64,000 nucleotides of DNA from Norana najaformis. Its lineage: Eukaryota > Annelida > Clitellata > Crassiclitellata > Hormogastridae. Positions within the stretch are counted from its first letter, which is position 1, and every line of letters begins with the position of its first letter. Location of the stretch: contig OZ029913.1 in NCBI GenBank assembly GCA_964023275.1, positions 56,297,358 through 56,361,357 of the forward strand, given 5' to 3'. This document shows positions 61,701-64,000 of this stretch, one piece after another. The position numbers and the translations under genes were made by a program. Under the pieces are notes generated by a model. That model saw only the letters and a list, made by a program, of their open reading frames with translations, was not told the DNA's origin and made no database searches.

Positions 61701-62287
61701 TCTTTTTAATATAGGTCGAAAATGAATCAGCTTTTTGGTCTCAATCTTTCAGGTTTGAGAATCCAATTGAAGTGAAACCGGGAGACGAAATCGAACTAAA
61801 ATGCGTCTACCAGTCGACCCAAAGGAATTCGACAACTTACTTCGGAGTTTCGAGCTCCGAAGAGATGTGCTACGGCTTCTTCGCTTATTATCCGCTACTT
61901 AAAGGAGTCGAGTTCTGTGGTCAATGGAAAAGCATCAGCTCTTGCAGCAGAAATGGAGACATTCAGTTGAAAGCATGCGACTTAAGCACTTTCATAAAGC
62001 TTCTCGGCTTACTTCAGTACACATGTACTGAGAATTGCACATCGGCCCCTTGTGCTTTAATCATTGATGGGATGTACGCCACCAGATGTCAAAACTACCC
62101 GGATGTGAAGTCATATATTGCCACTTTCATACAGGACAATGCTAAAATATTCGAGAAGTGCGCATTGGAGAGGCCATTCAAACAACCATCCACACCACAA
62201 TGCCCCGTCAGCAATTCCTCTGGCCAAAGTACCTCCTTTGGTGTTGTCTTCGTACTCACCGTAATAGCTTATGCTAGCTACTACTAA
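52782..62287 (+). CDS. Temptin-copper type II monooxygenase fusion, copy 4 (intact)
   Basis: Eight exons: 52782-52991, 53481-53613, 54530-54631, 57791-57976, 58227-58384, 59474-59714, 60972-61068, 61753-62287; 1662 nt, 553 aa, open throughout, with exon phases identical to copy 3. Signal peptide MSVRLFLSLLFAALC, temptin module (exons 1-3), then the PHM/DBH-like core with ligands H198/H199 (again followed by Lys), H265, H339/H341 and M414. Sequons include NLT, NVT, NST and NCT. The C-terminus is a short Thr/Pro stretch and a hydrophobic tail ending SYY, which fits a GPI signal better than copy 3. The exon 3 acceptor is ttaaag rather than ttacag. Intron 5 is shorter than in copies 1-3 and holds younger insertions. 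Expected to be secreted; substrate unknown. No peptidyl-alpha-lyase domain is fused, so it is not a complete bifunctional PAM, and no DOMON domain is seen. Confidence 0.87.
53870..54115 (+). repeat. tRNA-derived SINE in intron 2 of copy 4
   Basis: Same insertion as 35150-35480, with gggattcaaaatctgac at the B-box position and the gaggataagaaaaatgac body block. Confidence 0.65.
55480..56260 (+). mobile_element. LINE relic in intron 3 of copy 4 (longest copy)
   Basis: Degraded frames include EAFSLKMN and KTKIQTIAYC, later RSYMTSLDKN, then NIFDMFILRKNLRNPYTDRD followed by EEVHRRT. The order fits the region from the RT palm end to the C-terminus of a non-LTR element. Confidence 0.6.
58676..59155 (+). 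mobile_element. LINE C-terminal relic (RTE-like) split by a later insertion
   Basis: 58676-58836 reads KLRWYGHVMKREE, RIMTAEVYGRG and RRRQMKRWEDV; the text resumes at 59035 with IQQDLKFLRLKK and WKRRTSVADPS. The 198 bp between them have TAATG tandem units on the left and a block with tatagcgctcttcaa and ctcaaagcgct. Confidence 0.7.
58837..59034 (+). repeat. Short insertion with TAATG tandem end
   Basis: Absent from the paralogous relics in copies 2 and 3. The tatagcgctcttc...ctcaaagcgct pattern resembles short interspersed repeats, but I cannot name the family. Confidence 0.5.
60024..60048. repeat. (TA)n microsatellite
   Basis: About 12 TA units in intron 6 of copy 4. Confidence 0.85.
60352..60778 (+). 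mobile_element. Solo LTR in intron 6 of copy 4
   Basis: The 427-bp insertion starts TGCTGC and ends GCAACA (TG...CA), and is flanked by a 4-bp duplication AGGT (60348-60351 and 60779-60782). Intron 6 of copy 2 has cacaggtata with no insertion. A TATA-like tatttataggc lies at about 60663. A 4-5 bp duplication fits a Ty3/gypsy or BEL-type LTR retrotransposon. No internal coding part is present. Confidence 0.75.
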
Positions 62288-62402
62288 ACTCTTTAAGATT
62301 GCTTAATGATTCAAAAGACTAAATTACAGGGACTGCCTTTGTATTTATCTAGCACATAAATGATTTACCCAAGTTATAACAAACATTTTTAAGCATGTGA
62401 GC

Positions 62403-62408
62403 AATAAA
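62403..62408 (+). terminator. Polyadenylation signal of copy 4
   Basis: AATAAA 116 bp after the stop, conserved in position with copies 2 and 3. Confidence 0.65.
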
Positions 62409-62450
62409 ATTTTCTGGAATACTGATCCAACTGATTCTCCGCAATTCGTG

Positions 62451-62454
62451 TTAC

Positions 62455-62522
<68 letters not shown>

Positions 62523-62640
62523 TTAGTAGTAGTAGTAGTAATGGTAGTCGTAGTGGTGGTGGTATGGTAGTAGTAGTAGCAGCAGCAGCAGCAGCAGTAG
62601 TAGCAGTAATATTAGTGATTGAGGTATTAGCAGTAGAATA
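62451..62640. repeat. Compound ATT/AGT/AGC triplet microsatellite
   Basis: ATT units pass into AGT and then AGC units; the paralogous site after copy 2 (26836-27003) is also a triplet repeat. Confidence 0.95.
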
Positions 62641-63246
62641 ACACTGGCCAACAGAAAAAAATTTTTTTCTTGTTGCCTTCGGTTTTAGACCTGTTCTTGG
62701 GGTAATTTTGGGCGCTGATTCAGAAAATGTCATTGGATTGAGTGCATCAGGTCTAGTTTCTCAGATATCGTCGATTTTGTAAAGAAAACCCAGTCCACTC
62801 TTTAAACGATGTCTTTGACAAAACTAAAATGTCATAATAAGCTTTATTTATGGCTAATTATAATTCTTGCTGATTCATATAATGCCTACATCCTTATAAT
62901 GTAAAATCAGCATATCTTGCCGCGTGCTGAGATATTGCTGATTCAACGAAATAACTATTCCGTAGCCTACAGCTTACTCAGCACTAAATTCATGGCCTCA
63001 TTTAGAATTTATTTGTGCTTATACAGCGTTTCATGGTTTCGAACTATGTAAATAGATTATGCTGAAGTCAGCATTTATAGCCTAAATAAACCGCCTCCTG
63101 AAAGCTAGAGCAGCCGCAGTCGTCTTAGGGCATATTAAGAGTTGGTCGCAAGAACAATCTGTGAATGTGAACATTAAATAACTACATGTTCTTACTATTT
63201 TTTAGGTTAGTCACTTAATTCCTCAGATGCGAACATCCTTAAGGTT
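62641..63246. other. Intergenic; end of the array
   Basis: Similarity to the other copies' 3' flanks fades here. I see nothing coding. The acceptor-like ctattttttag at 63195-63205 could precede the exon starting near 63247. Confidence 0.5.
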
Positions 63247-64000
63247 ATGGCTACTTCCAGACGGAGCTGCATTAACCATCCAGACATATTCTGCTACATT
63301 TGTGGGGAATACACACTAAAAGCAAACAGGAAACCGATTTCTGAGTTTGTAAAAAGAGCATATGTAGGTTATTTTGGTGTCAAACTTGGAGATCAAGATA
63401 AGCAATGGGCTCCTCATACAGTATGCAAAACTTGTATTGAACAATTGCGCCACTGGACAACTGGAAAGAGAAGCTGCCTGAAATTTGGTGTACCGATGGT
63501 TTGGAGGGAACAGATAAACCACTTCGACGACTGTTACTTTTGTATGGTTAATATCATAGGCATCAATCGAAATAATCGTCACAAGTTGTCTTACCCTGAT
63601 ATACCTTCAGCCAGGAGACCTGTTCCGCATTCGGATATTGTACCAGTTCCACCTTTTCGCGAACTACCTCAGCTCTCAGACGATGACACTTGCATGTCCA
63701 ATATCGGACAAGATGACGAAAGTGAAGAAAGTGGGGGCAGTGACAGTGATTTCCAATCAACTTCACACAGTGAACGTTTTGACCAAAAAGAGTTGAGTGA
63801 TCTGATCAGGGACTTAAATCTTTCCAAAGAGTCCTCTGAATTGCTTGCGTCCAGACTATAGGAAAAGAATGCACTTCAGCCTGGAACGAAAATTACAATT
63901 TATAGAAACAGAGAAAAGGATTTGCTGCCATTCTTTACCGAAGACAACAACCTAGTATTCTGTAATGACATCAGCAACTTATTGAAGAAAATTGGTCTGT
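63247..64000 (+). pseudogene. Cys-rich conserved-family gene, interrupted by TAG, runs off the window
   Basis: The first frame encodes 204 aa with paired cysteines C16-x2-C19 and C60-x2-C63, a WAPHTVC motif, GVPMVWRE, and a second pair C96-x2-C99, so probably zinc-binding. I recognise the layout (FCYICG, LGDQDK-x-WAPH, FGVPMVWRE, YPDIPSA-RPVPH) as a multicopy uncharacterised family of invertebrate genomes that may be transposon-related; its function is not known to me. An acidic linker and DLIRDLNLSKE follow. TAG at 63859-63861 ends the frame, but the same frame continues without a stop to the window end (ALQPGTKITIYRNREKD, PFFTEDNNLVFCND), which belongs to the family's next conserved segment. 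The stop is thus probably a CAG or AAG codon lost by mutation. Start chosen at the first ATG, which begins MATSRRS as in relatives. Confidence 0.7.

Overview
This is an animal nuclear DNA window: AT-rich, with genes in short exons joined by GT-AG introns, several SINE, LINE and DNA-transposon families, microsatellites and local segmental duplication. The gene families (a temptin-like module and a Mab-21/cGAS-like protein with the long C-terminal tail seen in marine invertebrates) suggest a lophotrochozoan, most likely a mollusc. The species cannot be read from the sequence, and the phylum is an inference.

Layout. 1-1334: no gene, one repeat shared with 42490-42706. 1335-3254 (-): a single-exon 639-aa Mab-21/cGAS-like nucleotidyltransferase (cGLR-type) that keeps the G-S and D-x-D metal-binding motifs. 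4121-62287 (+): a tandem array of one gene family, temptin module plus copper type II ascorbate-dependent monooxygenase (PHM/DBH/MOXD1 superfamily), with eight coding exons whose phases are conserved between copies. Copy 1 (4121-14526) is a pseudogene with an intact 5' half and a broken 3' half. Copy 2 (21791-26673) is a pseudogene that lost promoter and temptin exons by a deletion at about 19158. Copy 3 (33589-44805, 560 aa) and copy 4 (52782-62287, 553 aa) are open through all eight exons, with matching TATA promoters and a 5' UTR exon. A relic (46551-47590) between copies 3 and 4 holds only exons 7-8 and shares an inactivating stop with copy 1. 63247-64000 (+): a cysteine-rich conserved family gene interrupted by an in-frame TAG and running off the window.

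Intergenic and intronic DNA. Spacers 14527-19158, 27000-33250 and 44806-52440 are diverged copies of each other. Elements shared by several copies (SINEs, two LINE relics, a Tc1 fragment) predate the duplications. Elements in one copy came later: a 901-bp Mutator-like element with tandem-repeat termini (4994-5894), a LINE (10422-11831), a 1.75-kb piggyBac (28702-30447), a LINE 3' end (37268-37515), a tRNA-derived SINE (42490-42706) and a solo LTR (60352-60778). Their empty sites can be read in the paralogous copies.

How the genes may work. Copies 3 and 4 predict secreted, N-glycosylated proteins with a calcium-binding-like temptin module ahead of a monooxygenase core that keeps both histidine pairs, the third histidine and the methionine used as copper ligands, then a Ser/Thr/Pro stalk and a hydrophobic C-terminus like a GPI signal. 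Temptin in Aplysia belongs to a water-borne pheromone complex; the substrate here is unknown. The cGLR is an independent gene of probable innate immune function.
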